Positions 32,677-41,025 of a DNA stretch of 61,653 bases are shown here, in pieces. The stretch comes from an uncultured Acetatifactor sp. (GTDB lineage: Bacteria > Bacillota > Clostridia > Lachnospirales > Lachnospiraceae). The number at the start of each line of letters is the position of its first letter. The stretch's first letter is position 1. The notes below the pieces were generated by a model. The model was not told the DNA's origin. It saw nothing but the letters and a program-made list of their open reading frames with translations, and did no database searches. The stretch spans positions 1 through 61,653 of the forward strand of contig CAJUFB010000019.1 in the NCBI GenBank assembly GCA_910585805.1, read 5' to 3'. A program made the position numbers and the translations under genes.

Positions 32677-33660
32677 ATGAAGATAAGCAAAAGAGGCGGA
32701 ATTGCCATATTTTCATCCATAGGAATACTGATGGGGCTGATCATCGTCCTGCACCAGAATCCCGGTCCAAGCGCTAATCCTCAGGAGGAGCTGCTGAAGA
32801 AGATTCTCTCCTGCGCCATGATCCTTGCCGCATGCATCGTATTTGCGAAATGGTATGAGAAATTTACCACGATTCCGGTGGAACTGTATCAGAGCCGGCA
32901 TCTGATCTGGAAGCTGGCGAAAAATGATTTTAAGAAGCGTTACGCAGGTTCTTACATGGGTGCGCTCTGGGCGCTGGCGCAGCCTGTAGTGACCGTTGGA
33001 ATGTATTACATTGTGTTTGACAAGCTGATGGGAAACACGGGACGGGGGGCGGAGGGAGTGCCCTTTGTGCTGTTTCTGACGGCAGGGCTGGTGCCCTGGT
33101 TCTATTTTAACGAAGCTCTGAACAACGGCACCAATGCCCTTCGGGAATATGATTACCTGGTGAAAAAGGTTGTGTTTAAGATCAGCATCCTGCCCATAAT
33201 CAAGATTATCGCGGCTACTTTTATCCATGTGTTTTTTGTGGGGGTATTGCTGCTGGTGGCGGCGCTTTACGGATATTACCCAACCGTATATACGGTTCAG
33301 ATCGTGTATTACAGTTTCTGCCTGTTTATTTTTGTGCTGGCGCTCTGCTACGCAACCTGTTCCGTGGTGGTCTTTTTTAAGGATCTGACGCAGATCATCA
33401 ACATTGCGCTGCAGATCGGGATCTGGGCCACGCCGATCCTGTGGAACATAGAATCCGCGCCGGCGGGGTGGGTATTCGTGCTGAAGCTGAATCCGCTGGT
33501 ATATGTGGTGGAGGGATACCGCAGCGCCATATATGGAAGACAGTGGTTTTTTCAGGACTTTTTTTCCACCATGTACTTCTGGATCGTCACGGTGGTCCTG
33601 TTTGGGCTGGGGGCGGCTGTGTTCCGGCGGCTGAAGGTACATTTTGCGGATGTTCTGTAG
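32677..33660 (+). CDS. wzm: ABC-2 polysaccharide exporter permease (Wzm/TagG-like)
   Basis: 327 residues from the ATG at 32677 (GGGAGCGAG upstream). An N-terminal pair of extra hydrophobic segments (about 7-24 and 42-60) precedes the usual ABC-2 core: a cytoplasmic amphipathic segment with LAKNDFKKRYAGSYMGALWA, then six membrane segments, ending in FRRLKVHFADVL. The sequence around LNPLVYVVEGYRSAIYG is characteristic of O-antigen/teichoic acid exporters. The extra N-terminal pair is not part of standard Wzm and deserves note. It pairs with the downstream ATP-binding gene. It would flip completed undecaprenyl-linked polysaccharide to the outside. Confidence 0.92.
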   Translation: MKISKRGGIAIFSSIGILMGLIIVLHQNPGPSANPQEELLKKILSCAMILAACIVFAKWYEKFTTIPVELYQSRHLIWKLAKNDFKKRYAGSYMGALWALAQPVVTVGMYYIVFDKLMGNTGRGAEGVPFVLFLTAGLVPWFYFNEALNNGTNALREYDYLVKKVVFKISILPIIKIIAATFIHVFFVGVLLLVAALYGYYPTVYTVQIVYYSFCLFIFVLALCYATCSVVVFFKDLTQIINIALQIGIWATPILWNIESAPAGWVFVLKLNPLVYVVEGYRSAIYGRQWFFQDFFSTMYFWIVTVVLFGLGAAVFRRLKVHFADVL

Positions 33661-33680
33661 CGGCCGGGGGGCGCTTCATT

Positions 33681-33786
33681 TTAGGAATTGCCGGAAAATA
33701 ACCGCTGCAACTTATTCAGGCAAAAACCGGGATATATAATAAAACTCGCCATGAACTTGCAGCGGTTATTTGTAGACACTTCCTTA
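33681..33786 (-). repeat. Complete dispersed palindromic repeat, inverted copy 3
   Basis: About 106 bp, opposite orientation to copies 1 and 2: GGAATTGCCGGAAAATAACC from 33684 and GGTTATTTGTAGACACTTCC at 33764-33783. An AT-rich centre includes TATATAATAAAA. It lies between the two exporter genes, so it is transcribed inside the operon and would form a long RNA hairpin there. Confidence 0.75.
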
Positions 33787-33830
33787 TGTTCCGGCGGTCT
33801 GCAGCAGGAAAAGTATGGTATAGGGGTATC

Positions 33831-35186
33831 ATGAAAGACAGAGAGACAAAGATACAGGTGCAGGAGGTGGATATCCCTGCGATTGAAATAAAAGATGTGG
33901 TAAAGGTATACAAGCTGTACGACAGGGCCAGGGACCGGGTGAAGGAGTCACTGGGCCTGGGCAGGAAGCAGCCCCATAAGCTGCACTATGCCTTAAACGG
34001 CGTCAGCATGAATATCTATCGGGGTGAGACTGTCGGCATCATCGGCACCAATGGGTCGGGCAAGTCTACCATACTGAAGATCATTACCGGGGTGCTTAAT
34101 CCCACTTCGGGTCATGTCCATGTGGCGGGGCGAATTTCCGCTCTGCTGGAGCTGGGAGCCGGGTTTAACATGGAATATAATGGTATCGAGAATGTGTACC
34201 TAAACGGCACAATGATGGGGTTTACAGACAGGGAAATCGATGAGAAGCTGCCGGAAATCCTGGAGTTTGCCGATATCGGGGACTATGTGAACCAACCTGT
34301 GAAAACCTATTCCAGCGGTATGTTTGTGCGGCTGGCTTTTGCGGTTGCGATTAATATTGAGCCTGAGATCCTGATCGTGGACGAGGCCCTTTCCGTTGGC
34401 GATGTGTTTTTCCAGGCGAAATGTTACCATAAATTCGAAGAGTTCAAAAAGATGGGCAAGACCATCGTGTTTGTCAGCCATGACCTGAGCATTATCAGCA
34501 AATACTGCGACAGGGTTTTTCTGCTGAATAAGGGGAATCTTCTGGGAGAAGGCTCCCCAAAGGAGATGATAGATGCCTATAAGCGGGTACTGGTGGGACA
34601 GTATGAAGTGTCCGGAGCGGAAGGACAAGGCAGCCTGGCTGACGGTGCGGGGGCGGAAAATACGGACGGACGGGCAGCGGAAGCGGATGGTCCCCGGATT
34701 ACAGGAGTGAATCCGGATGCCCAGGAATACGGCACAAAGCAGGCGGAGATCGTGGATTACTATGTGACGGACGAGCGGGGAGTGCGGGCCATGGCCATTC
34801 TGAAGGGGGCAAGGTTTACCCTGCATATGCGCGTCAGGTTCCACGACCATGTGCCGGCGCCGATTTTTGCTTTATCGATAAAAAATGTACTTGGAATCGA
34901 GATAACGGGCACCAATACCATGATAGAGAAAGCTTTCCTGGAAAGCGGGGAGCCCGGACAGGTGAAAGACATCACCTTTACCCAGAAGATGACCCTGCAG
35001 GGCGGGGAATATCTGCTGTCACTGGGAGTGACCGGATACAATGGAGATACGTTTGAGGTGTATCACAGATTATATGACGTGATGGATGTGACAGTAGTGT
35101 CGGATAAGGATACGGTGGGATATTTTGACATGGAGTCCGAAGTTACGGTGTCGGATGCGCCGGAGGGAGCGCAGACGGCAGAGTGA
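33831..35186 (+). CDS. wzt: ABC exporter ATPase with carbohydrate-binding tail (Wzt-like)
   Basis: 451 residues from the ATG at 33831. ATPase domain: Walker A GTNGSGKST (about 73-81), signature YSSGMFVRLAFAVA, Walker B ILIVDEALSVGD (about 180-191). Then comes a linker rich in Gly/Ala/Asp, and from ~300 a beta-sandwich tail (EIVDYYVTDERGVRAMAILK ... GIEITGTNTM ... LLSLGVTGYNGDTFEVYHRL). That is the Wzt-C domain, which in O-antigen systems reads the chemical cap on the finished chain before export. Presence of this tail, plus the methyltransferase-kinase gene 18 bases downstream, argues for cap-gated export. It forms the transporter with the upstream permease. Total length fits Wzt rather than the shorter teichoic TagH. 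Confidence 0.93.
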   Translation: MKDRETKIQVQEVDIPAIEIKDVVKVYKLYDRARDRVKESLGLGRKQPHKLHYALNGVSMNIYRGETVGIIGTNGSGKSTILKIITGVLNPTSGHVHVAGRISALLELGAGFNMEYNGIENVYLNGTMMGFTDREIDEKLPEILEFADIGDYVNQPVKTYSSGMFVRLAFAVAINIEPEILIVDEALSVGDVFFQAKCYHKFEEFKKMGKTIVFVSHDLSIISKYCDRVFLLNKGNLLGEGSPKEMIDAYKRVLVGQYEVSGAEGQGSLADGAGAENTDGRAAEADGPRITGVNPDAQEYGTKQAEIVDYYVTDERGVRAMAILKGARFTLHMRVRFHDHVPAPIFALSIKNVLGIEITGTNTMIEKAFLESGEPGQVKDITFTQKMTLQGGEYLLSLGVTGYNGDTFEVYHRLYDVMDVTVVSDKDTVGYFDMESEVTVSDAPEGAQTAE

Positions 35187-35204
35187 AAGGCTGCGAAAAG
35201 AAAT

Positions 35205-37409
35205 ATGGAAGAGATCGGGAAAGTAAGGCTGGACTACAGCCAGTATTCAGGAAAAGATTATTACAGTGAGGGATCTGTGGAAGATGCGCTGCTGGATATC
35301 GTGAAGAGCAGATCTTCCCTGGAGTATGACGCAGTCATAGAGGAGCGGAAGTCCTGGCCGTTTCTGTATCATCTGTCCTCGCTGCGTGAAAATATAGTGG
35401 ACTGGATCCCCATGCACAGGGGATGTAAGGTCCTGGAGGTGGGCAGCGGCTGCGGCGCCATCACAGGGGCGCTCTCCAGGAAGGCAGGGAGAGTGGACTG
35501 TGTGGAATTGTCGAAAAAGCGCAGCCTGATCAATGCTTACCGGCACCGGGAATGTGACAATATCACCATACATGTGGGTAATTTTCAGGATATAGAGCCG
35601 GGGCTGCCCGGGGATTATGACTATATCTGTCTGATCGGCGTCTTTGAATACGGAAAGAGCTATATGGGCGGTGACAGGCCCTATGAGACATATCTGGCAA
35701 AGCTTTTCACGCATCTTGCCCCGGGCGGGCGGATCGTGATCGCCATAGAGAATAAATACGGTCTGAAATATTTTGCGGGGTGCCGGGAGGATCATCTGGG
35801 CACTTATTTTTCAGGTATTGAAAATTATGTATCGGGCGGGGATGTTCGCACTTTCAGCAGAAACGGCCTGGAGCGTATCTTTTTAAACAGCGGGGCGGGA
35901 GAGTATCATTTTTATTATCCCTATCCGGATTATAAATTCATGACGGCATTGTACAGCGACGAATATCCTCCGGGAAAGGGGGAACTGTTTAATAATTTAC
36001 GGAATTTCGACAGTGACAGACTTCTTCTGTTCAATGAGAAAAATGCCTTTGACGGAATAATGGAAGACGGGCTGTTTCCGCTGTTTTCCAATTCCTATGT
36101 GGCAGTCATAGGACGGGGTTTTGACGTGAAATTCGTGAAATATTCCAATGACCGGGCGCCCGAATATGCGGTCAGGACGGAAATCCTGAGGGACTGGTAT
36201 GGAAACGGCCAGGGGAATCGCCTGGAGACATACATCGTCAGGAAGTATCCCATAGGGGAAGCCGCAGAGGAGCATGTGCGGGGAATGGCGGCGGCCTGTG
36301 AGAGCCTGAAGGAGCGGTATCAGGGAGGAAAACTGGAGATCAATGAATGTGAGCTGGTGGAAGTGGACGGACAGCTCTGCGCGCAGTTTGAGTTTGTCCG
36401 GGGAATATCGCTGCTGGAGCTGATGGACAGATGCCTGGACAGGAACGACCTGGAGGCTTTCCGCAGATATTTCAGGCAGTTTGTGGAACGGGTGGGGTAT
36501 AACAGCGGATATCCCGCCGCCGATTTCGATCTGGTGTTCGGGAATGTTATGATCAGCCCTCAGGAGGAACCGCAGGAAGGGGCACTGGGGCAGGATGCAT
36601 ACCGGGGAGCCGGACAGCGGCAGGCATTTCAGCGGGACTATCCGGAATCAGAGCTTCTGAACGGAAAATGGACCTTGATCGATTACGAATGGACTTTCGG
36701 AAAGCCCATGGATATGAAACGTCTGGCTTTTCGGGCTGCGTACTGGTATCTGCTGGAGGATGTGAAACGGAAGAAGCTGAGCCTGGACTGGATCCGGGAG
36801 GAGCTTTCCGTTACCGAGCGTGAGGTGAAGGAGTTCTGGGAAGAGGAGGGAGATTTTCAACGGTTTGTGACGGGAAAACGTTCTTCCATGGCCGAAATGC
36901 GGGACAAAATAGGCTGCCGCGTCATGAGGCCCCAGGACTGGCTTGAAAAGTATCAGGATTCGCAGGATGTGAACCGGGTTCAGATATACGAAGACAGAGG
37001 ACAGGGATATAACGAGGAAGATTCCTATTTTGTAAGGGAGGCTTACCAGGGGGACTGGCTGATCGAGCTGGAGCTGAAGGTGGGCGGAGACGTGAAGATG
37101 CTGCGCATAGATCCGGGAATGTATCCCTGCGCGGTGAAAATCCGGGAGATGACATTCAACGGGGCCACGGTGCCGCTGCACAGGCGGAAGCTTCTCTATG
37201 CAAACGGGAGCATCGTGCCGCCGGCGGACAGGGAAGGGGAGAAGGATTGCCCCAGCATCGTCTTTGCCACTGAGGATCCCAATATCAATGTCAATCTGGA
37301 GCGGCTGGAGCGGAAAGAGGAGAATGTGCTCCGGGCCAGACTGGAGATTGTTCGGCTGCCGCTGCAGATCGCCAGGGATATGGAAAACAGAAGCAGACGG
37401 AGATTCTGA
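35205..37409 (+). CDS. Methyltransferase-kinase fusion resembling WbdD chain terminator
   Basis: 734 residues. The N-terminal ~240 residues are a class I SAM methyltransferase with motif I VLEVGSGCG (76-84), an acidic residue in VDCVELS, and DYICLIGVFEYG. Residues ~310-520 look like a protein-kinase/APH-type fold: a possible nucleotide-binding lysine in YIVRKYPIG, the helix pair AEEHVRGMAAACESLKERY, a catalytic-loop-like D440-F-D-L-V-F-G-N447, and a metal-loop-like LIDYEW with D493. About 45 residues of low-conservation insert lie between those loops. A further ~170-residue C-terminal domain is unrecognised. In E. coli O8/O9a, WbdD has the same order and caps the O-antigen, setting its length and licensing export through Wzm/Wzt. 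The immediate Wzt neighbour supports that role here. The methyltransferase call is strong; the kinase call is by motif spacing. Confidence 0.75.
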   Translation: MEEIGKVRLDYSQYSGKDYYSEGSVEDALLDIVKSRSSLEYDAVIEERKSWPFLYHLSSLRENIVDWIPMHRGCKVLEVGSGCGAITGALSRKAGRVDCVELSKKRSLINAYRHRECDNITIHVGNFQDIEPGLPGDYDYICLIGVFEYGKSYMGGDRPYETYLAKLFTHLAPGGRIVIAIENKYGLKYFAGCREDHLGTYFSGIENYVSGGDVRTFSRNGLERIFLNSGAGEYHFYYPYPDYKFMTALYSDEYPPGKGELFNNLRNFDSDRLLLFNEKNAFDGIMEDGLFPLFSNSYVAVIGRGFDVKFVKYSNDRAPEYAVRTEILRDWYGNGQGNRLETYIVRKYPIGEAAEEHVRGMAAACESLKERYQGGKLEINECELVEVDGQLCAQFEFVRGISLLELMDRCLDRNDLEAFRRYFRQFVERVGYNSGYPAADFDLVFGNVMISPQEEPQEGALGQDAYRGAGQRQAFQRDYPESELLNGKWTLIDYEWTFGKPMDMKRLAFRAAYWYLLEDVKRKKLSLDWIREELSVTEREVKEFWEEEGDFQRFVTGKRSSMAEMRDKIGCRVMRPQDWLEKYQDSQDVNRVQIYEDRGQGYNEEDSYFVREAYQGDWLIELELKVGGDVKMLRIDPGMYPCAVKIREMTFNGATVPLHRRKLLYANGSIVPPADREGEKDCPSIVFATEDPNINVNLERLERKEENVLRARLEIVRLPLQIARDMENRSRRRF

Positions 37410-37525
37410 CAAAAACTTCAGTGATGGTCGGAACCCGGCGCCGGATACGGAGCGGCATGCCGGTCTGCAGGAGGATTTCAGAGGAGACGGAGAGTCAGGA
37501 GACCGGACGGAGAAAGAGGAAACGT

Positions 37526-39595
37526 ATGGGAGAGACGGATTACAGGGAAGCCTATGAGCAGGAGCATTTGAAATGTGCCGATCTGGCAGGGCGGATAGCC
37601 GACCTGGAAGCTAAGAATGAGGAACTGGAGTGGAAGCTGAACCGCATCAAGGGCAATCCCCTCTGGAGGGCCAGCAGACCTGCCAGGGATGTGCTCCACT
37701 GGGCAATCCGCCAGAGAGACAGGCTGCGTAACTGCGGGGGACCCAGGGGCGTGCTTTCCAAGGTGGCATATAAAAAGCGGGAGCGGGAAGCCATGAAGCA
37801 GTTCGGCACGGAGAGCTTTCCCACGCCGGAACAGGCTGCGGCTGAGAGCAATGCCGTATTTCCCAGGATGGTGAAGATCAGCATCCTGGTGCCCCTGTGG
37901 AACAATGCGAGGGAATTCCAGATCGAGATGCTGGATTCTGTCATGAACCAGACCTACCGCAACTGGGAATTGTGCCTTGCCGACGGCTCCGATGAGGCCC
38001 ACGGCTATCTGGGGGAGATCTGCAGAGAGTACGCGGCGAGATCCGGCGGCAGAATCGTCTATCGGCATCTGGAGAAAAATGACGGCATAGCCGGGAATAC
38101 CAATGCCTGCCTGCAGATGGCTACAGGGGAATACATCGGCCTGCTGGATCAGGATGACCTGCTTCATCCCAGTGTGCTCTACGAGTATGTGAAAGCAATC
38201 AATGAACAGAATGCGGATTATCTGTATTGCGATGAGACTACCTTTAAGAGCGGCGACATCAATCGTATGCTGACCATGCATTTTAAGCCGGATTACGCTC
38301 CGGATAATCTGCGCGCAAACAATTACATCTGTCATTTCAGCGTTTTCTCCAGAAAGCTGCTGGACGGCAATGAGCTGTTCCGGAAAAAATTCGACGGCAG
38401 CCAGGACCATGACATGATTTTACGGCTCACGGACAATGCGGAGAAGATTGTCCATGTACCCAGGCTGATGTATTACTGGAGGAGTCATCCGGGATCTGTG
38501 GCTTCCAACATCGACGCCAAGCCCTATGCCATCGAGGCGGCAAAAGGAGCCGTGGCGGAGCATCTGCGGAAGCATGGATACAGGCATTTTAAGATTGAGA
38601 GCACCAGGGCTTTTGAGACCATTTTCCGGATCCGTTATCAGATCATCGGTACACCGAAGATATCCATTGTGATCGCCAATAAGGACCATGCGGAGGATCT
38701 GCGGCGCTGCGTGGGTTCCATACTGGAGAAGTCCACTTATGACAATTATGAGATCATCATTGTGGAGAATAACAGTGCCACAGATGAGATCAGGAAGTAT
38801 TACAGCCAGCTGTTGGGGTATGATTACGGACAGGCGGTGCGCAGTACGGAATCCGGCCCGTCCGTACAGGATTTCGGAGCGGACGGACAAAGCGGAGGGG
38901 AGCAGGGAGGGCTCCGCAGTAAAGACGGAAGGATTACTGTCGTAACTTACCAGGGGGATTTTAATTATTCCGCCATTAACAATCTGGGCGTAAAACATGC
39001 TTCCGGCGAATATATTCTGCTCCTGAATAATGACACGGAAGTTATCACTGTAAACTGGATGGAGGAGCTGCTGATGTATGCGCAGCGTGAAGACGTGGGC
39101 GCAGTGGGAGCGAAGCTGTACTATGCGGACAGGACCATCCAGCATGCAGGCGTGGTCATAGGGCTGGGAGCGCACAGAACCGCGGGCCATGTCCACTATA
39201 AGCAGCATCGCCAGAACCTTGGCTATATGGGGCGTCTTTGCTATGCTCAGGATATGAGCGCAGTCACCGGGGCCTGCCTGATGGTGAAGAAGAGCCTGTA
39301 TGAAGCTTCCGGAGGGCTGGACGAGGGGTTCGCCGTCTCACTGAATGATGTGGATTTCTGCCTGAAGCTGCGGGAGATGGGGCTGCTGAATGTCTTTACG
39401 CCTTTTGCGGAGCTGTTTCATTACGAGTCTGCTTCCAGAGGTCTGGATACGGAGGGAGAGCGCGCGCAGCGTTATAACCGGGAGTCCGAAGCGTTCCGGG
39501 AGAAGTGGAAAATGTCGCTGGAGGCCGGGGATCCTTATTATAATGTTAATTTCTCACTGGACAGAAGTGATTTTTCTGTTAAGGCACAGCAGTAG
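37526..39595 (+). CDS. Two-domain family 2 glycosyltransferase with coiled-coil start
   Basis: 689 residues from the ATG at 37526 (AGAGGAAA upstream). A short coiled coil at ~10-45 (LAGRIADLEAKNEELEWKLN) is followed by two GT2 domains. Domain 1 starts near 120 (ISILVPLWNNAREFQIEMLD, with LLDQDDLLHPSVLYEYV). Domain 2 starts near 375 (PKISIVIANKDHAEDLRRCV, with LLLNNDTEVITVNWMEELL) and has the rhamnan-synthase-like GACLMVKKSLYEASGGLDEG and LNDVDFCLKLRE. Such tandem transferases often build the repeating backbone, adding two linkages in alternation. It is the last gene of the exporter operon. With rfb precursors made nearby, a rhamnose-containing backbone is plausible (inference). Confidence 0.9.
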   Translation: MGETDYREAYEQEHLKCADLAGRIADLEAKNEELEWKLNRIKGNPLWRASRPARDVLHWAIRQRDRLRNCGGPRGVLSKVAYKKREREAMKQFGTESFPTPEQAAAESNAVFPRMVKISILVPLWNNAREFQIEMLDSVMNQTYRNWELCLADGSDEAHGYLGEICREYAARSGGRIVYRHLEKNDGIAGNTNACLQMATGEYIGLLDQDDLLHPSVLYEYVKAINEQNADYLYCDETTFKSGDINRMLTMHFKPDYAPDNLRANNYICHFSVFSRKLLDGNELFRKKFDGSQDHDMILRLTDNAEKIVHVPRLMYYWRSHPGSVASNIDAKPYAIEAAKGAVAEHLRKHGYRHFKIESTRAFETIFRIRYQIIGTPKISIVIANKDHAEDLRRCVGSILEKSTYDNYEIIIVENNSATDEIRKYYSQLLGYDYGQAVRSTESGPSVQDFGADGQSGGEQGGLRSKDGRITVVTYQGDFNYSAINNLGVKHASGEYILLLNNDTEVITVNWMEELLMYAQREDVGAVGAKLYYADRTIQHAGVVIGLGAHRTAGHVHYKQHRQNLGYMGRLCYAQDMSAVTGACLMVKKSLYEASGGLDEGFAVSLNDVDFCLKLREMGLLNVFTPFAELFHYESASRGLDTEGERAQRYNRESEAFREKWKMSLEAGDPYYNVNFSLDRSDFSVKAQQ

Positions 39596-39624
39596 TTTCC
39601 ACAGTTCAAAAACCATACGGATTC

Positions 39625-39666
39625 CGGCGTTCCAAAGGGTTTTTGCATGCCAGACGCCGGGAGATT
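39625..39666 (+). terminator. Possible terminator at the end of the polysaccharide operon
   Basis: CCGGCGT (39625-39631) pairs with ACGCCGG (39655-39661) around a 23-base loop, followed by GAGATTTTTA. The loop is long, so this is a moderate candidate, but it sits where the transcript should end. Confidence 0.4.
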
Positions 39667-39760
39667 TTTACTAAGTTTACGGTATCAGGCAATTGCGGCG
39701 CGTCAGGAAGCGCCTTTAGAGGATGAATATCACAAAGAGAGAAATCGGGGGAAGAATAGA

Positions 39761-40765
39761 ATGCATAATACGAGGCTGGCGGACATAGCAAAACGGACAG
39801 GGTATTCGATCAATACTGTTTCACACGCTCTCAGAAATAAACCGGATGTCTCCGAGAAGACGAAAAGCCATATCCTGCAGGTGGCTCAGGAGATGGGATA
39901 TATCGAAAATGTAGCTGCCAGTTATCTGCGCTCCGGAAAGAGCAAAAGCATCGCCATTATCGTGGGAGATATATCCAATCCGCATTTTGCCATTATGACC
40001 AAAGAGATGGAAGCCTGTCTGCGGACATACGGGTACAGCGCGTTTGTGTTAAATACGGATGAGGATGAGGAACTGGAAAAAAGGGCGATCATGATGTCCA
40101 TTGCGAAAAATGTCGACGGGATTATTATGTGTCCGGTACAGAAAACCCATGATAATATTGATTTTATCAGCAACGTTCATCATATTCCCTGTGTCTTGAT
40201 CGGAAGGCGGTTTGAGGACAGGAATCTCAGCTATGTGATATGCGATGACGTCAACGGAGGATATGTGGCGGCAGAGCATCTGCTGAAATGCAATCACAGA
40301 AATATCCTTTTTATCAATGCGCCGTCCTATGTTTCCAGTTCCCGGGACCGGGAAGAAGGGGTGAAGAAGGCTTTTGAAGTCTATGGGATAGACCCGGGAC
40401 TGCTGAAGATCTGCGGGATTACCCTGATGAACAATGCGGAAGAGATTATGGACCTGCTGAAAAAGAACAGCGATGTAACAGGTATTTTGTGTTTTAGCGA
40501 TTATATTGCGCTTCGCATTTGTCATTTCTTGAAAGCTCTGGGAAAAAGAGTTCCGGAGGATGTATCTATAGTTGGTTTCGACGATATTGTATCAAAATTT
40601 TATCTTCCATTAATGCTTACATCAGTTACCTCATCAAAGACTAAAATGTCTGTAAACGCAGTGAATATGCTGATGGATCTGATCAACCATCCCAAGGAGA
40701 AGCCAAAGCAGCATGTTCTGGCTACAAAGCTGGTAGAGAGGGAAAGTACCATCACACTGTATTAA
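39761..40765 (+). CDS. LacI-family transcriptional regulator of the glycan locus
   Basis: 334 residues from the ATG at 39761 (GGGGGAAG upstream). The N-terminal helix-turn-helix and hinge, RLADIAKRTGYSINTVSHAL and the NVAASYLRSGKSKSIA segment, are textbook LacI. The rest is a periplasmic-binding-protein-like sugar sensor (DISNPHFAIMTKEMEACLRT, DDVNGGYVAAEHLL, RVPEDVSIVGFDDI). A pair of CG-centred palindromes at 40820-40845 lies 55 bases after its stop, and a matching one at 52142-52155. Both are at promoters of the locus and have the form of LacI-family operators, so it very likely represses the two units until a sugar signal binds. It may be co-transcribed with neither. The ligand is unknown. 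Confidence 0.93.
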   Translation: MHNTRLADIAKRTGYSINTVSHALRNKPDVSEKTKSHILQVAQEMGYIENVAASYLRSGKSKSIAIIVGDISNPHFAIMTKEMEACLRTYGYSAFVLNTDEDEELEKRAIMMSIAKNVDGIIMCPVQKTHDNIDFISNVHHIPCVLIGRRFEDRNLSYVICDDVNGGYVAAEHLLKCNHRNILFINAPSYVSSSRDREEGVKKAFEVYGIDPGLLKICGITLMNNAEEIMDLLKKNSDVTGILCFSDYIALRICHFLKALGKRVPEDVSIVGFDDIVSKFYLPLMLTSVTSSKTKMSVNAVNMLMDLINHPKEKPKQHVLATKLVERESTITLY

Positions 40766-40788
40766 TTTTAAGAAATGACAGGAAAGGG

Positions 40789-40817
40789 TTGACAGAAGGG
40801 GGAAAGTATGAGATAGT
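40789..40817 (+). promoter_or_regulatory. Promoter of the first glycyl radical enzyme unit, TTGACA-N17-GATAGT
   Basis: Perfect -35 TTGACA (40789-40794), 17-base spacer, weaker -10 GATAGT (40812-40817). The predicted start lies inside the tandem operator that follows, which is classic for repression. Confidence 0.6.
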
Positions 40818-40819
40818 TA

Positions 40820-40845
40820 CATTAACGTTAACATTATCGTTAATG
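40820..40845. promoter_or_regulatory. Tandem LacI-type operators
   Basis: CATTAACGTTAAC (40820-40832) and CATTATCGTTAATG (40832-40845) adjoin. Each is a CG-centred palindrome close to CATTAACGTTAATG, found alone at 52142-52155. Together they also form a larger inverted repeat (ACATTAACG ... CGTTAATGT). The ~180 bases from here to the start codon at 41026 hold no gene. Confidence 0.75.
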
Positions 40846-41025
40846 TGAATCAGACGGAAATTGTGCAGGTTTTACTGAAATGTTATCTGTTGGACTTTAC
40901 CGTTTTGTGCTGTTGGGCGGCCGCTGAATCCGTTCAGCCGGGAATGGTGGAGAGAAAAATAAAACAGTCTCGGAGCGAAGGCGCAGACAGGGGCCGAAGC
41001 CCGGAGACGGAACAGGAGGCATTGT

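Noticed and set aside
18312..33786. Dispersed repeats as intrinsic terminators
   Set aside because: One complete copy lies within the Wzm-Wzt operon, no T run follows the arms, and half copies occur alone, so a mobile palindromic element fits better.
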